Below are positions 1-7,260 of a stretch of DNA of 9,873 bases, in pieces. Both the position numbers and the translations under genes were made by a program. Position 1 is the stretch's first letter, and each line of letters opens with the position of its first letter. The DNA comes from an uncultured Lachnospiraceae bacterium (lineage in GTDB: Bacteria > Bacillota > Clostridia > Lachnospirales > Lachnospiraceae): assembly GCA_947651335.1 (NCBI GenBank), contig CANSYV010000030.1:1-9873 (forward strand), in the 5' to 3' direction. The notes beneath the pieces are model-generated. The model saw nothing but the letters and a program-made list of their open reading frames with translations. It did no database searches and was not told the origin of the DNA.

Positions 1-283
1 CACATCCGTCCACTATGTTATAGCAATGGTAGTTCCCCCCGGGGCGGAGTATTCCATAGACTTTTCCGCCGAAGATATCCTGCACCAGAAACGCGGTGAT
101 AGAACACTGTCCCAGAGTCCGGTTTTCCCTGCTCCAATCCCCGCGCATCCTGGGCGCGCAGGTATATTCACACCAGATTGAAGAAAGGGCATCATACAAA
201 TCCTGAGGTGTCCGGATTCCCTCATATTCCTCTGTTATGGCTGGGACAAGCGCCTGCTCCCAGCCGTAAAAACTATACTTCAT
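1..283 (-). CDS. YunG-like protein, partial (3' end beyond the window)
   Basis: An open frame enters the window from its start near 283-295 and has no stop before base 1. Visible motifs are a Trp-Cys-Glu-Tyr-Thr-Cys stretch, then LGQCSITAFLVQDIFGGKVY, then a YHCYN stretch. This Cys-rich start, GQC-(S/A)-(I/V)-TA and QD-FGG order matches my memory of the YunG family of Firmicutes, whose function is unknown. Two ATGs are possible. The one at 295 directly abuts an AGGAG and would have no spacing, so the ATG at 283, with 12 bases of spacing, is preferred. The stop of the upstream aldo/keto reductase lies just before it, so it looks like the next gene of the same minus-strand operon. Any role in sugar use is unproven. 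Confidence 0.72.
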   Translation of the reverse strand, partial: MKYSFYGWEQALVPAITEEYEGIRTPQDLYDALSSIWCEYTCAPRMRGDWSRENRTLGQCSITAFLVQDIFGGKVYGILRPGGNYHCYNIVDGC

Positions 284-298
284 TTCTTCACTCATCTC

Positions 299-1294
299 CT
301 ATTCCCGGTCCCAGATATCCCGCCAGTCCCTGGCGCCTTCCCATAAGAACACCTGGCCTTTCAAAAGCCGGAAATTCCTGTCCGCTTTTCTCAAGGTCTC
401 CATCTCCTCATCTGTCAGAAAGTCCTCAGTAGTACATTTTAGATTTCCCACGTACTCATTTTCAAATACGGAAAATGGAATGGGAACCTGTCCTCTCTGT
501 ACAGCCCATTTCACACAGATTACCGCCGGATGGCAGTTATGCGCCTTTGCAATCTCCAAAAGCTCCGGCATCTCAAATGTAACCAGGTCACCGGGAGCCG
601 TATCACGCTCGGGACGGCACGGAGATCCCAGCGGACTGTAGGCAATAGGAAGAATCCCGTGGGCTTTACAGTAATCAAAAAGTTTCGGCTGCTGGAAGGT
701 GGGATTGATCTCCACCTCCAGAACCACCGGTTTAATCCGGCACAGAGGCAGAATCTGTTCCATCTTCGTGATAGTCACATTAGACATACCCAGTCCTCTC
801 ACCAGCCCCATATCCACCAGTTTCTCCATCTGCCTCCAGACTGTCATATATTCCTCCAGAGAAAACGGCACATGGCTGGGGTCCCTTCCTTCCAGATGCG
901 CTCCTGGTTCATGATGATTGGGAAACGGCCAGTGGACCATATAAATATCCGCATAATCAATCTGGAGATCCCGCAGGCTCTGTGCACATGCCACCAGCAC
1001 ATCTCCCTGCCCATGCATATTGTTCCACACCTTTGTCATAATCGTGAGATCCTGCCGCTGTACCAGCCCTTCTTTAAAAGCCCGGGCGTACACCTTCCCG
1101 ATCTCCTTCTCATTTCCATAAGCCGCCGCCCCGTCAAAGAGACGGTAGCCTGCCTGAATAGCCCCGTACACAGCCTCTGAAACCTGATTGGAATCATACT
1201 TGTCATTTCCAAACGTTCCCATTCCAATCCCAGGAATTACCATACCATTGCTTAACTTTCTCTGTGGAACCAGAGCCGGATTCACTCTCTCCAT
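299..1294 (-). CDS. Aldo/keto reductase
   Basis: A cytosolic NAD(P)H-dependent carbonyl reductase of the AKR (beta/alpha)8-barrel family. Numbered from the first of two possible Mets, the catalytic tetrad is complete: Asp56 and Tyr61 (FDGAAAYGNE), Lys90 (MTKVW) and His123 (VHWP). The family opening GIGMGTFG is at 24-31, and a GLGMSN segment and an AYSPLG segment follow as in other AKRs. About 331 residues is slightly longer than the usual 280-320 because of an insertion after the His motif. Two ATGs compete. AGGAG is only 1 base before the ATG at 1300 but 7 bases before the ATG at 1294, so 1294 is chosen. It starts about 20 bases after the kinase stop, in one operon. Next to a polyol dehydrogenase and a sugar kinase, an aldose-reductase-like role is plausible. 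The substrate is unknown. Confidence 0.9.
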   Translation of the reverse strand: MERVNPALVPQRKLSNGMVIPGIGMGTFGNDKYDSNQVSEAVYGAIQAGYRLFDGAAAYGNEKEIGKVYARAFKEGLVQRQDLTIMTKVWNNMHGQGDVLVACAQSLRDLQIDYADIYMVHWPFPNHHEPGAHLEGRDPSHVPFSLEEYMTVWRQMEKLVDMGLVRGLGMSNVTITKMEQILPLCRIKPVVLEVEINPTFQQPKLFDYCKAHGILPIAYSPLGSPCRPERDTAPGDLVTFEMPELLEIAKAHNCHPAVICVKWAVQRGQVPIPFSVFENEYVGNLKCTTEDFLTDEEMETLRKADRNFRLLKGQVFLWEGARDWRDIWDRE

Positions 1295-1314
1295 AACCAT
1301 TCTCCTTTCGAAAT

Positions 1315-2832
1315 TTAACCTTGCGATTCTATTTGATAATAATCTTTCAATCCCTGATAACCAGCCTCAAACAGACGCTTCTGCCTGTCATATACTTCCT
1401 TCTTCCCAAGATCAGGCTCAAATGTCCTTTCCCGTTTCACAAATTGATCTACAACAGAGAAATCATCAAAGACTCCCACACCCACACCTGCAATGACAGC
1501 CGCGGCTATGGAAGTAGCGCTTTCCACATGGTCCAGCCGATGAAGGGTGACGCCCAGTACATCCGCCAGAATCTGTGCCAGCACATCTCCTTTAGCTCCC
1601 CCGCCTGTGAGCACCAGGTCTGTAACCTGTCCCTTCTCCCGCTGGGCTCTCAGAATCAGGTCCAGATTCATGGCAACACCCTCCAGCACTGCCCTCACAT
1701 AATCACATTTTTCATGCTCCATTTTTATGCCCAGAAAGCTCCCCGAAGTGTCCGGATTCCATCTGGGGCTGCGCTCACCCAGCAGATAGGGGAGAAATAC
1801 CAGCCCTTTGGCCCCGGCCGGTGACTCCATCACCAACTGGTTCATGACCTCATAAACCGGCTGCCCCTCTTGTACCGCCTTCTTTTCTTCCTCCCTGCAG
1901 AGAGCATTTCTGATATAAGAATAAGAACTGCCCGCTGCCTGCATAGTCCCGCAGGGCATGTATTTTCCCTGAATCACATGACCAAAGCAGATCAGTGTCT
2001 GGTCCTTGTCCAGAAATACCTGGTCAGATGTACCCGCAATCCACGCCGATGTGCCAAAAGAAAGAAACATCTGCCCATTCTTAATACTTCCCGCACCCAG
2101 AGCGGAGCAGGGGCCATCCCCGCCGCCGCACACCACCTTCGTGTTTTTGCCGAGACCCAGAGCCTTGGCCGCGCTTTCTCTCAAAGTCCCAATCACATCA
2201 GAAGACGCATGAAGTTCTGGCAGCTTTTCCCGCTGGATTTGGGCAGCATCCAGTATCTCCTGGGACCACTGCCCCCTCTTTAAGTCAAATGCGTCGGTAC
2301 CGGACGCCTCCGAATAGTCTGTCACAAACTCACCGGTGAGACGGCAGATAATATAGTCCTTTGCCAGAAGCATTTTATATGTCTTTTGGTAAATCTCCAG
2401 CTCATGGTCCCGGACCCACATCAGCTTCTCAATGCTGTAGCTGGCACTGACACGATGGCCGTTTAATTCATACATCCGGTCAAATCCCACCCTGTCTTCC
2501 AGCTGCCCAGCCTGCTCCTGGGCCCGAAGATCCGCCCAGATCATAGCCGGCCGCAATGCCCTTCCTTCCCGGTCCACCACAATACACGCCTGCATCTGGG
2601 AAGAAAAAGAAATCCCCAGCACATCCTTGGGGTCAATCCCCTCAATAATCTTTCTTGTAGCCGTACAGACCGCATTCCACCAGTCCTCGGGATTCTGCTG
2701 GGCACAATTCTTGCCAAAGAAATGCACGTCATAGGGCACCGTATGGCTTCTGATCAACCTGCCTTCTGTTGAAAAAAGCGATGCCTTATTACTGGAAGTA
2801 CCCAGATCATGCGCAATTAAATATTTTCCCAC
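1315..2832 (-). CDS. FGGY-family carbohydrate kinase, xylulokinase-like
   Basis: An ATP-dependent sugar kinase, 505 residues, the normal length for FGGY kinases. The N-terminal phosphate loop AHDLGTSSNKA is at 8-18, the first-domain signature around SSQMQACIVVDREGRALRP is at 77-94, and the catalytic-base motif GGGDGPCSALGAG has Asp239. FLPYLLGERSPRWNP is at 346-360 and the C-terminal adenine-binding LTGGGAKGD is at 408-416. This layout is closest to xylulokinases and related ketose/polyol kinases. The exact sugar cannot be read from the sequence. The start is GTG at 2832, preceded by a strong AAGGAAGGG five bases upstream. It lies only about 16 bases after the HEPN gene stop and shares its minus-strand transcript. 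Ribulokinase, gluconokinase or fuculokinase activity cannot be excluded. Confidence 0.9.
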   Translation of the reverse strand: MGKYLIAHDLGTSSNKASLFSTEGRLIRSHTVPYDVHFFGKNCAQQNPEDWWNAVCTATRKIIEGIDPKDVLGISFSSQMQACIVVDREGRALRPAMIWADLRAQEQAGQLEDRVGFDRMYELNGHRVSASYSIEKLMWVRDHELEIYQKTYKMLLAKDYIICRLTGEFVTDYSEASGTDAFDLKRGQWSQEILDAAQIQREKLPELHASSDVIGTLRESAAKALGLGKNTKVVCGGGDGPCSALGAGSIKNGQMFLSFGTSAWIAGTSDQVFLDKDQTLICFGHVIQGKYMPCGTMQAAGSSYSYIRNALCREEEKKAVQEGQPVYEVMNQLVMESPAGAKGLVFLPYLLGERSPRWNPDTSGSFLGIKMEHEKCDYVRAVLEGVAMNLDLILRAQREKGQVTDLVLTGGGAKGDVLAQILADVLGVTLHRLDHVESATSIAAAVIAGVGVGVFDDFSVVDQFVKRERTFEPDLGKKEVYDRQKRLFEAGYQGLKDYYQIESQG

Positions 2833-2848
2833 GTCAACCCTTCCTTCT

Positions 2849-3238
2849 TTACAGCCATTTATCCTTTATCTCCTTTTCTAATATCTCAAACAATAGAAGA
2901 TATGTTTCCTTGATCTTCTCAATAATCGCGGCAGCCACCTCTTCATTATAAGAATGAGAAACTTCATTAAGCCTGTCAAGAAGTTCCAGCCAGCCTCTTT
3001 CATCTTGTATCATTCCCGCCTTATATGCCAATTTTATAATCATTTTAGGAGAACCGGTTCTGCCCTCACTATAACCATGACTTTCCAAAACACTTTTCAT
3101 TGCTTTCCATGCCTGCTCAAAACAAATGGAAAACAAGTTCACAAGCCCTGTCTCAATCACCACATCATATGGCGCTGAATAATTTCTGCAGAGTTTTAAA
3201 TTCTCCAGAGCAGATGAAAAATTCTCAAATTTTTTCAT
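2849..3238 (-). CDS. HEPN-type nucleotidyltransferase substrate-binding protein (HI0074-like, putative toxin)
   Basis: A 129-residue all-helical protein of the HI0074 / NTase_sub_bind family, the usual partner of a small MNT nucleotidyltransferase. The YSAPYDVVIETGLVNLFSI segment (20-38) and AWKAMK (43-48) are typical of this family. A HEPN RNase-style motif Arg89-x5-His95-x-Tyr97 (in LDRLNEVSHSYNEE) is present, so the putative toxin active site looks intact. Such pairs act as toxin-antitoxin modules in studied cases, where the MNT protein modifies a Tyr near the HEPN motif. That role is inferred here. The ATG overlaps the restored 3' end of the MNT gene by 14 bases. Its own ribosome site (AGAAGG, 11 bases away) is weak, suggesting translational coupling. 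Base composition is AT-rich (about 38% GC in hand-counted lines) compared with its neighbours. Confidence 0.85.
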   Translation of the reverse strand: MKKFENFSSALENLKLCRNYSAPYDVVIETGLVNLFSICFEQAWKAMKSVLESHGYSEGRTGSPKMIIKLAYKAGMIQDERGWLELLDRLNEVSHSYNEEVAAAIIEKIKETYLLLFEILEKEIKDKWL

Positions 3239-3508
3239 ACAATATAATACCTTCTTTTTCTATGGAATCTAACAATGCTTTTTGGACAGGACCATCCAAG
3301 TTTACCACATCGAACATTAAAAGCGTAGGGATTTCATCGTCTACTGCCAGACGAAACTCTGTGATATCCCCCCAGAAACAGCCAGGTCAATATCACTGCG
3401 TTCTTTATTATCCCCCCGGGCCCTTGACCCAAACAAAATCACCTTACGAATCTTACACTTTTGTGCGAATCCTATAATCTCCTCCCTGATGCCTGCGTCC
3501 AAATTCAT
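3225..3508 (-). pseudogene. MNT-type nucleotidyltransferase (antitoxin-like), frameshifted in a G run
   Basis: From an ATG at 3508 with AGGAG eight bases upstream, the frame reads the minimal nucleotidyltransferase motif GSRARGDNKERSDIDLAV (residues 27-44), including Asp39 and Asp41. It then enters a run of six G (plus-strand C 3368-3373), goes off frame and hits TAG at 3341-3343, giving 55 residues. One more G would give SGGDITEFRLAVDDEIPTLL and continue through MFDVVNLDGPVQKALL to a TGA at 3225-3227. That is a normal 94-residue MNT protein overlapping the HEPN start by 14 bases. The family's third metal-binding Asp, expected in LLMFDVV, lies beyond the break. The lesion could be a real mutation, slippage-based phase variation, or a sequencing error in a homopolymer. 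It lies between the dehydrogenase stop (20 bases away) and the HEPN gene. Confidence 0.85.
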
Positions 3509-3527
3509 TTGCTCTGCTCCTAACTTT

Positions 3528-4547
3528 TTACGGAATCACAAGATACTTTCCCTCCGCTCTCAGCGCAGGATCACTCAGCACATTTTCCAGCTGTTTAAGC
3601 CCGATGGTTTTGCACACCATAGACTGTACATCCAGCCGTCCGGAATCAATCAGCTGCAGCGCTCTTTGCTGGGTGCAGGGATTGATGTAAGAGCCCATAA
3701 TCGTCAATTCCTTTTGAAAAACCTCAAAGGGCTTCAGGCTGATTTGCGCATCCGGCTTCGTCAACCCATACAGCATCACTTTTCCCCGTTTTCCCGCCAG
3801 ATCCACCGCCTGCTCCATGGTCCCTGGAAGTCCGGCACATTCAATCACTGTATGAATCCATGTCATTCCCGCCTGCTCCAGTCTCTTTTTCACATCCTCC
3901 TTCAATGGGTCAATACAGATATCCGCTCCCAGCTTCCTGCCCATCCTGCGCTTTTTCTCTGATGGCTCTAAAAGTGCAGTCCTGGAAGCTCCTGCCAGCC
4001 TTGCCAGCTGGAGCATCAACAGGCCGATCATACCTCCGCCGATGACTGCCACCTGTTCGCCTGGTGTGATCTGGCACAAGTCAATGCCGTGGAGACAGCA
4101 GGCCGCAGGCTCTGCCATAGCCCCCTGTTCAAAAGTGGTATGCTCTCCCAGAGCGTATACCTGGCTTTCCCTCACCACGCAGTATTCTGCGAATCCCCCA
4201 TCCACTGTGGTGCCATATCCTGTCATATGTTCACAGAAATGCACCTGCCCGTCCCTGCAGTAACCGCAGCAGCCGCAGTAAGCATTGGGGTCAATGCACA
4301 CCCGGTCTCCAATGTGAAATTTCCGCACTTCACACCCGGTCTCAGTAATCACCCCTGAAAACTCATGCCCAAGTATCGTGGGGGGATTTACCTCCGCCGC
4401 ACCTTTATCTCCCTCATAAATATGTACATCAGTGCCGCAGACCCCGCAGGCTTTTATCTGTATCAGCACTTCTTTTGGCCCTGGGCTGGGGACATGGACC
4501 TCCTCCACCCGCAGGTGGTGTTTCCCATAAAAAACTGCACTTTTCAT
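3528..4547 (-). CDS. Zinc-dependent alcohol/polyol dehydrogenase (MDR family)
   Basis: A medium-chain NAD(P)-dependent dehydrogenase, 339 residues, the usual length. Catalytic zinc ligands are Cys37 (CGVCGTD), His61-Glu62 (GHEF) and probably Glu146 (MAEPAA). The structural zinc site has four cysteines, Cys91, Cys94, Cys97 and Cys105 (CGCCGYC followed by an FC). The Rossmann nucleotide-binding motif VIGGGMIG is at 168-175. The pattern resembles sorbitol, L-iditol and threonine dehydrogenases, so it probably oxidises a sugar alcohol to a ketose, but the substrate is not determined. The start at 4547 has GGAGG nine bases upstream. It is the first gene of the minus-strand operon, read from the promoter at 4640-4668. 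A xylulokinase-like kinase two genes on could phosphorylate its ketose product. Confidence 0.92.
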   Translation of the reverse strand: MKSAVFYGKHHLRVEEVHVPSPGPKEVLIQIKACGVCGTDVHIYEGDKGAAEVNPPTILGHEFSGVITETGCEVRKFHIGDRVCIDPNAYCGCCGYCRDGQVHFCEHMTGYGTTVDGGFAEYCVVRESQVYALGEHTTFEQGAMAEPAACCLHGIDLCQITPGEQVAVIGGGMIGLLMLQLARLAGASRTALLEPSEKKRRMGRKLGADICIDPLKEDVKKRLEQAGMTWIHTVIECAGLPGTMEQAVDLAGKRGKVMLYGLTKPDAQISLKPFEVFQKELTIMGSYINPCTQQRALQLIDSGRLDVQSMVCKTIGLKQLENVLSDPALRAEGKYLVIP

Positions 4548-4639
4548 CCGTCATTTCCTCCGCCTTGCATAAAAAGATTTATACCGCGTCACATGCAAAG
4601 TTAATTTTTAACAATTCCCGTAGGAACTATACTGTATTT

Positions 4640-4668
4640 ATTCTACTATAAGAAATTCCATTTGTAAA
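4640..4668 (-). promoter_or_regulatory. Sigma-70-type promoter of the minus-strand sugar operon
   Basis: On the minus strand, -35 TTTACA (4668-4663) and -10 TAGAAT (4645-4640) are separated by 17 bases. Transcription would start near 4633 and leave a leader of roughly 85 bases before the dehydrogenase ATG. It is found by eye and fits the divergent layout. Confidence 0.6.
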
Positions 4669-4686
4669 TATATAAAATATTTTTTC

Positions 4687-4698
4687 TTTCGTACGAAA
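4687..4698. promoter_or_regulatory. Perfect 12-bp palindrome between divergent promoters
   Basis: TTTCGTACGAAA is a perfect palindrome lying between the -35 boxes of the two divergent promoters (4663-4668 and 4707-4712). Its place suits a shared regulator-binding site. The binding protein is unknown. The adjacent DeoR-type protein is one candidate. Confidence 0.45.
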
Positions 4699-4706
4699 CT
4701 TATTTA

Positions 4707-4735
4707 TTGACATAACAACATTCATGTGCTAGTAT
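4707..4735 (+). promoter_or_regulatory. Sigma-70-type promoter of the deoR-type regulator and aldolase genes
   Basis: A consensus -35 TTGACA (4707-4712) is followed after 17 bases by TAGTAT (4730-4735). The start site would fall near 4742, inside the left arm of the inverted repeat at 4741-4770. Confidence 0.7.
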
Positions 4736-4740
4736 ATCAT

Positions 4741-4770
4741 ATGATCAGCGCGATTTGACGGGCTGATCAT
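4741..4770. promoter_or_regulatory. Candidate repressor operator (inverted repeat)
   Basis: A perfect 9-bp inverted repeat, ATGATCAGC (4741-4749) and GCTGATCAT (4762-4770), has a 12-base centre. It overlaps the expected transcription start of the regulator gene, a typical place for autorepression. Alternatively it could form a short hairpin in the 5' leader. Binding by the adjacent DeoR-family protein is inferred. Confidence 0.55.
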
Positions 4771-4795
4771 CATATCAAAATACAGGAGGATGCTC

Positions 4796-5551
4796 ATGAA
4801 AGTCATGAAAGAACGGCACACTGCACTTCTTGAATACGTTACAAAACACGGAAAGACCGAAGTTGCTGTCCTGGCCGAGTATCTTCATACCTCAAAAGTA
4901 ACTGTACGCAAAGATCTGGAATACTTATCAGAACGGGGAATTATAAAAAGGGAACGGGGCTATGCAGTGCCCAACAGTCCTGGAGATATTAATTACAGAA
5001 TGGCCTTTCATCTGGACACCAAACAAAGAATCGCCAAAGCGGCAGCCGCGTGTGTTCAGGACGGTGAGACCCTGATGATCGAATCCGGTTCCACCTGTGC
5101 CCTGTTTGCCGAAGAACTGGCAAAGACAAAACAAAACATCACGATCATAACAAACTCCATGTACCTTGCAGGATACATAAGCTCATACACAAACATTCAG
5201 CTGATCCTCCTGGGAGGAACACTGCAGCCACACGGCCAGTCACTGGTTGGCCCGCTGACAAAAAGCGCCGCTGCATCCTTTCATGTGGACAAGATTTTCA
5301 CAGGAACAGACGGCTATTCACGCACCCACGGTTTCACAGGAGAGGACCTGATACGCTCCGATACTTTAAGTGCCCTCATCGCCTCGGCAGACCACACTTA
5401 CGTGCTGGCAGGTTCTGAGAAATTCACCCAGCCAGGTTCTGTTTACTTTTTGAAACTGGAGGATGTATACCAGATTATCACAGACGACGGGATTGCACCA
5501 TCTGAAAAAGATTTCCTGGAAAAACAGGGAATCACTGTAACCATCGCCTGA
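4796..5551 (+). CDS. DeoR/GlpR-family transcriptional regulator
   Basis: A sugar-phosphate-responsive repressor of the DeoR family, 251 residues, the standard length. The N-terminal winged helix-turn-helix (about residues 5-58) contains VAVLAEYLHTSKVTVRKDL, followed by the wing RGIIKRERGYAV. The DeoR C-terminal sensor domain has IESGST (95-100), ITNSMYLAG, LLGGTL (138-143), FTGTDGYS (168-175) and a C-terminal AGSEKF, matching the phosphosugar-binding fold. Of the possible starts, AGGAGG directly abuts the ATG at 4790 but is six bases from the ATG at 4796, so 4796 is used. The next ATG (4805) is too far. It is followed by the aldolase gene and faces the dehydrogenase operon, so it probably controls both. 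The inducer is likely a phosphorylated intermediate of this pathway, by analogy. Confidence 0.93.
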   Translation: MKVMKERHTALLEYVTKHGKTEVAVLAEYLHTSKVTVRKDLEYLSERGIIKRERGYAVPNSPGDINYRMAFHLDTKQRIAKAAAACVQDGETLMIESGSTCALFAEELAKTKQNITIITNSMYLAGYISSYTNIQLILLGGTLQPHGQSLVGPLTKSAAASFHVDKIFTGTDGYSRTHGFTGEDLIRSDTLSALIASADHTYVLAGSEKFTQPGSVYFLKLEDVYQIITDDGIAPSEKDFLEKQGITVTIA

Positions 5552-5583
5552 AATATTTTGTGACTATTTTTAGGAGGTTCTCA

Positions 5584-6261
5584 ATGAAATACTTATTAGA
5601 CACAGCCAGCCTTGCTGACATCACACGTTTCTGCGATATTTTTCCCATTGCGGGAGTGACATCTAACCCTTCTATTGTAAAAAAAGAGGGGAAAATCAGC
5701 TTTTTCGCCCACATGAATGAAATCCGCTCCATCATCGGCCCCGAACGCCCCCTCCATATACAGGTAACGGCCCTGGATACTGACGGGATGCTCAGGGACG
5801 CTGACACGCTTCTCTCAAAAATAGACGCCAATGTTTACGTAAAAGTTCCGGTGACTTTAGAAGGCATCCGCGCCATCAAAAAACTCAAAGCCCAGAACGT
5901 CCACGTAACCGGCACCGCCATCTACAGCAGCCAGCAGGGTTTTCTGGCCATGGAGGCAGGCGCGGACTGTATTGCTCCTTATTTCAACCGCATGGAAAAT
6001 ATGGGTCTGAATTCAGAGGAAATCATTGCCGCACTGGCAGAGATGATACAGCTTTATCACTATCCCACCGAAATCCTGGCAGCCAGCTTCAAAAATGCCG
6101 GACAGGTGGACCGGGCTTTCCTCGCAGGTGCCCACACAGCCACCATGGACCCTTCCATCTTAGAGGCCGCTCTCACACAGCCCCATATCACCAATGCAGT
6201 AGACGCTTTTGATGCGGACTGGAAATGCATTTTCGGAGAAAAAACACTGGCGGATTTATAG
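5584..6261 (+). CDS. fsa: Fructose-6-phosphate aldolase (FSA), transaldolase family
   Basis: A class I aldolase of the small transaldolase subfamily, 225 residues, the length of FSA/TalC proteins and much shorter than classical transaldolase. Asp6 (LLDTA), the loop IAGVTSNPSIV (22-32), Schiff-base Lys87 (VYVKVPVT), GTAIYSSQQG (110-119), Tyr133 in APYFNR (131-136) and AASFKNAGQ are present. They resemble E. coli FsaA more than the TalC-type sedoheptulose enzymes, from memory of these sequences. FsaA cleaves fructose 6-phosphate to dihydroxyacetone and glyceraldehyde 3-phosphate. The substrate here could be another ketose phosphate. AGGAGG seven bases upstream fixes the start at 5584, not an upstream in-frame ATG at 5560. 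It lies about 30 bases after the regulator stop, in the same transcript, and its stop is one base from the convergent cysK stop. Confidence 0.9.
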   Translation: MKYLLDTASLADITRFCDIFPIAGVTSNPSIVKKEGKISFFAHMNEIRSIIGPERPLHIQVTALDTDGMLRDADTLLSKIDANVYVKVPVTLEGIRAIKKLKAQNVHVTGTAIYSSQQGFLAMEAGADCIAPYFNRMENMGLNSEEIIAALAEMIQLYHYPTEILAASFKNAGQVDRAFLAGAHTATMDPSILEAALTQPHITNAVDAFDADWKCIFGEKTLADL

Positions 6262-6262
6262 A

Positions 6263-7198
6263 TCAATCACTGAACAACGGGGTGGACAGATACCGGTCGC
6301 CCGAATCGGGAAGCAGGACCACTATGGTTTTTCCTGCATTCTCCGGCCTGCCTGCAAGGACAGAAGCCGCCTTCAGCGCCGCGCCGGAGGAAATTCCCAC
6401 CAAAATCCCCTCACTGACTGCAAATGCCTTTCCCTCTGCAAATGCATCGTCATCCTCAACGGTGATGATCTCATCATAAATATCTGTATTCAACACTTCC
6501 GGAATAAACCCTGCCCCGATTCCTTGAATTTTATGGGCCCCGGCTTCTCCCTTGGAGAGTACGGGACTTCCTGACGGTTCCACCGCCACAATCTGTACAT
6601 TTGGGTTCTTTTCTTTTAGATACTCACCAACACCGGTAATTGTACCGCCTGTTCCCACGCCAGCCACAAAAATATCAACACTGCCCCCGGTCTGTTCCCA
6701 GATTTCCGGCCCTGTTGATTCTCTGTGTACAGCAGAATTTGCAGGATTTACAAACTGCCCCAGAATCACTGCCCCGGGAATCTCTGCCGCTAATTCCTCC
6801 GCTTTCGCAATAGCGCCTTTCATCCCTTTGGCCCCTTCTGTGAGAACAATCTCAGCCCCATAAGCTTTCAGAAGATTTCTCCGCTCCACACTCATGGTAT
6901 CCGGCATGGTGAAAATGGCCCGGCAGCCTTTCGCAGCCGCCACCGACGCAATGCCGATTCCCGTATTTCCACTGGTTGGTTCAATGATAACGGCTCCCTC
7001 TTTTAAGATGCCTTTTCTCTGTGCGTCCTCAATCATGGCCAGCGCAGTCCGGTCCTTCACAGAGCCTGCGGGATTCAGATATTCCAGTTTCGCAAGTCTC
7101 ACAGCATTTGTAATACCTGCCTTCCTGGCATATCCATTCAATTTCAGCATGGGTGTTCTTCCGATTAATTCTAATGCACTCTCTTTTATCTGGGTCAT
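6263..7198 (-). CDS. cysK: Cysteine synthase A (O-acetylserine sulfhydrylase)
   Basis: A PLP enzyme that makes L-cysteine from O-acetylserine and sulfide in the cytosol, 311 residues, the usual CysK length. The PLP Lys48 is in NPAGSVKDR (42-50), the substrate loop PTSGNTG is at 74-80, the PLP-phosphate loop is GVGTGGTITG, and VGISSGAA is near the C-terminus. The start at 7198 has GGAGGG seven bases upstream. Upstream in-frame ATGs lack such a site. No serine acetyltransferase gene lies beside it. It reads from its own leader (7199-7343) and converges on the aldolase gene with one base between stops and no visible terminator there. A cysteine-synthase-like or cystathionine beta-synthase-like paralogue is less likely given the full set of CysK motifs. 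Confidence 0.93.
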   Translation of the reverse strand: MTQIKESALELIGRTPMLKLNGYARKAGITNAVRLAKLEYLNPAGSVKDRTALAMIEDAQRKGILKEGAVIIEPTSGNTGIGIASVAAAKGCRAIFTMPDTMSVERRNLLKAYGAEIVLTEGAKGMKGAIAKAEELAAEIPGAVILGQFVNPANSAVHRESTGPEIWEQTGGSVDIFVAGVGTGGTITGVGEYLKEKNPNVQIVAVEPSGSPVLSKGEAGAHKIQGIGAGFIPEVLNTDIYDEIITVEDDDAFAEGKAFAVSEGILVGISSGAALKAASVLAGRPENAGKTIVVLLPDSGDRYLSTPLFSD

Positions 7199-7260
7199 TG
7201 ACAATCCCTCCATATGCAATCTGTATCAGTTATTTTTCTACAGCTCCTTAGACTATTCCC

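Noticed and set aside
530..1180. Long plus-strand frame opposite the aldo/keto reductase gene
   Set aside because: It has no ribosome site or recognisable motifs and lies fully antisense to a gene with a complete catalytic tetrad.
1321..1824. Plus-strand frame opposite the FGGY kinase
   Set aside because: It is a shadow of a strong gene, with no family resemblance or start signal.
3100..3477. Plus-strand frame opposite the MNT/HEPN pair
   Set aside because: The minus strand explains the region with two known families. The plus frame has no motifs.
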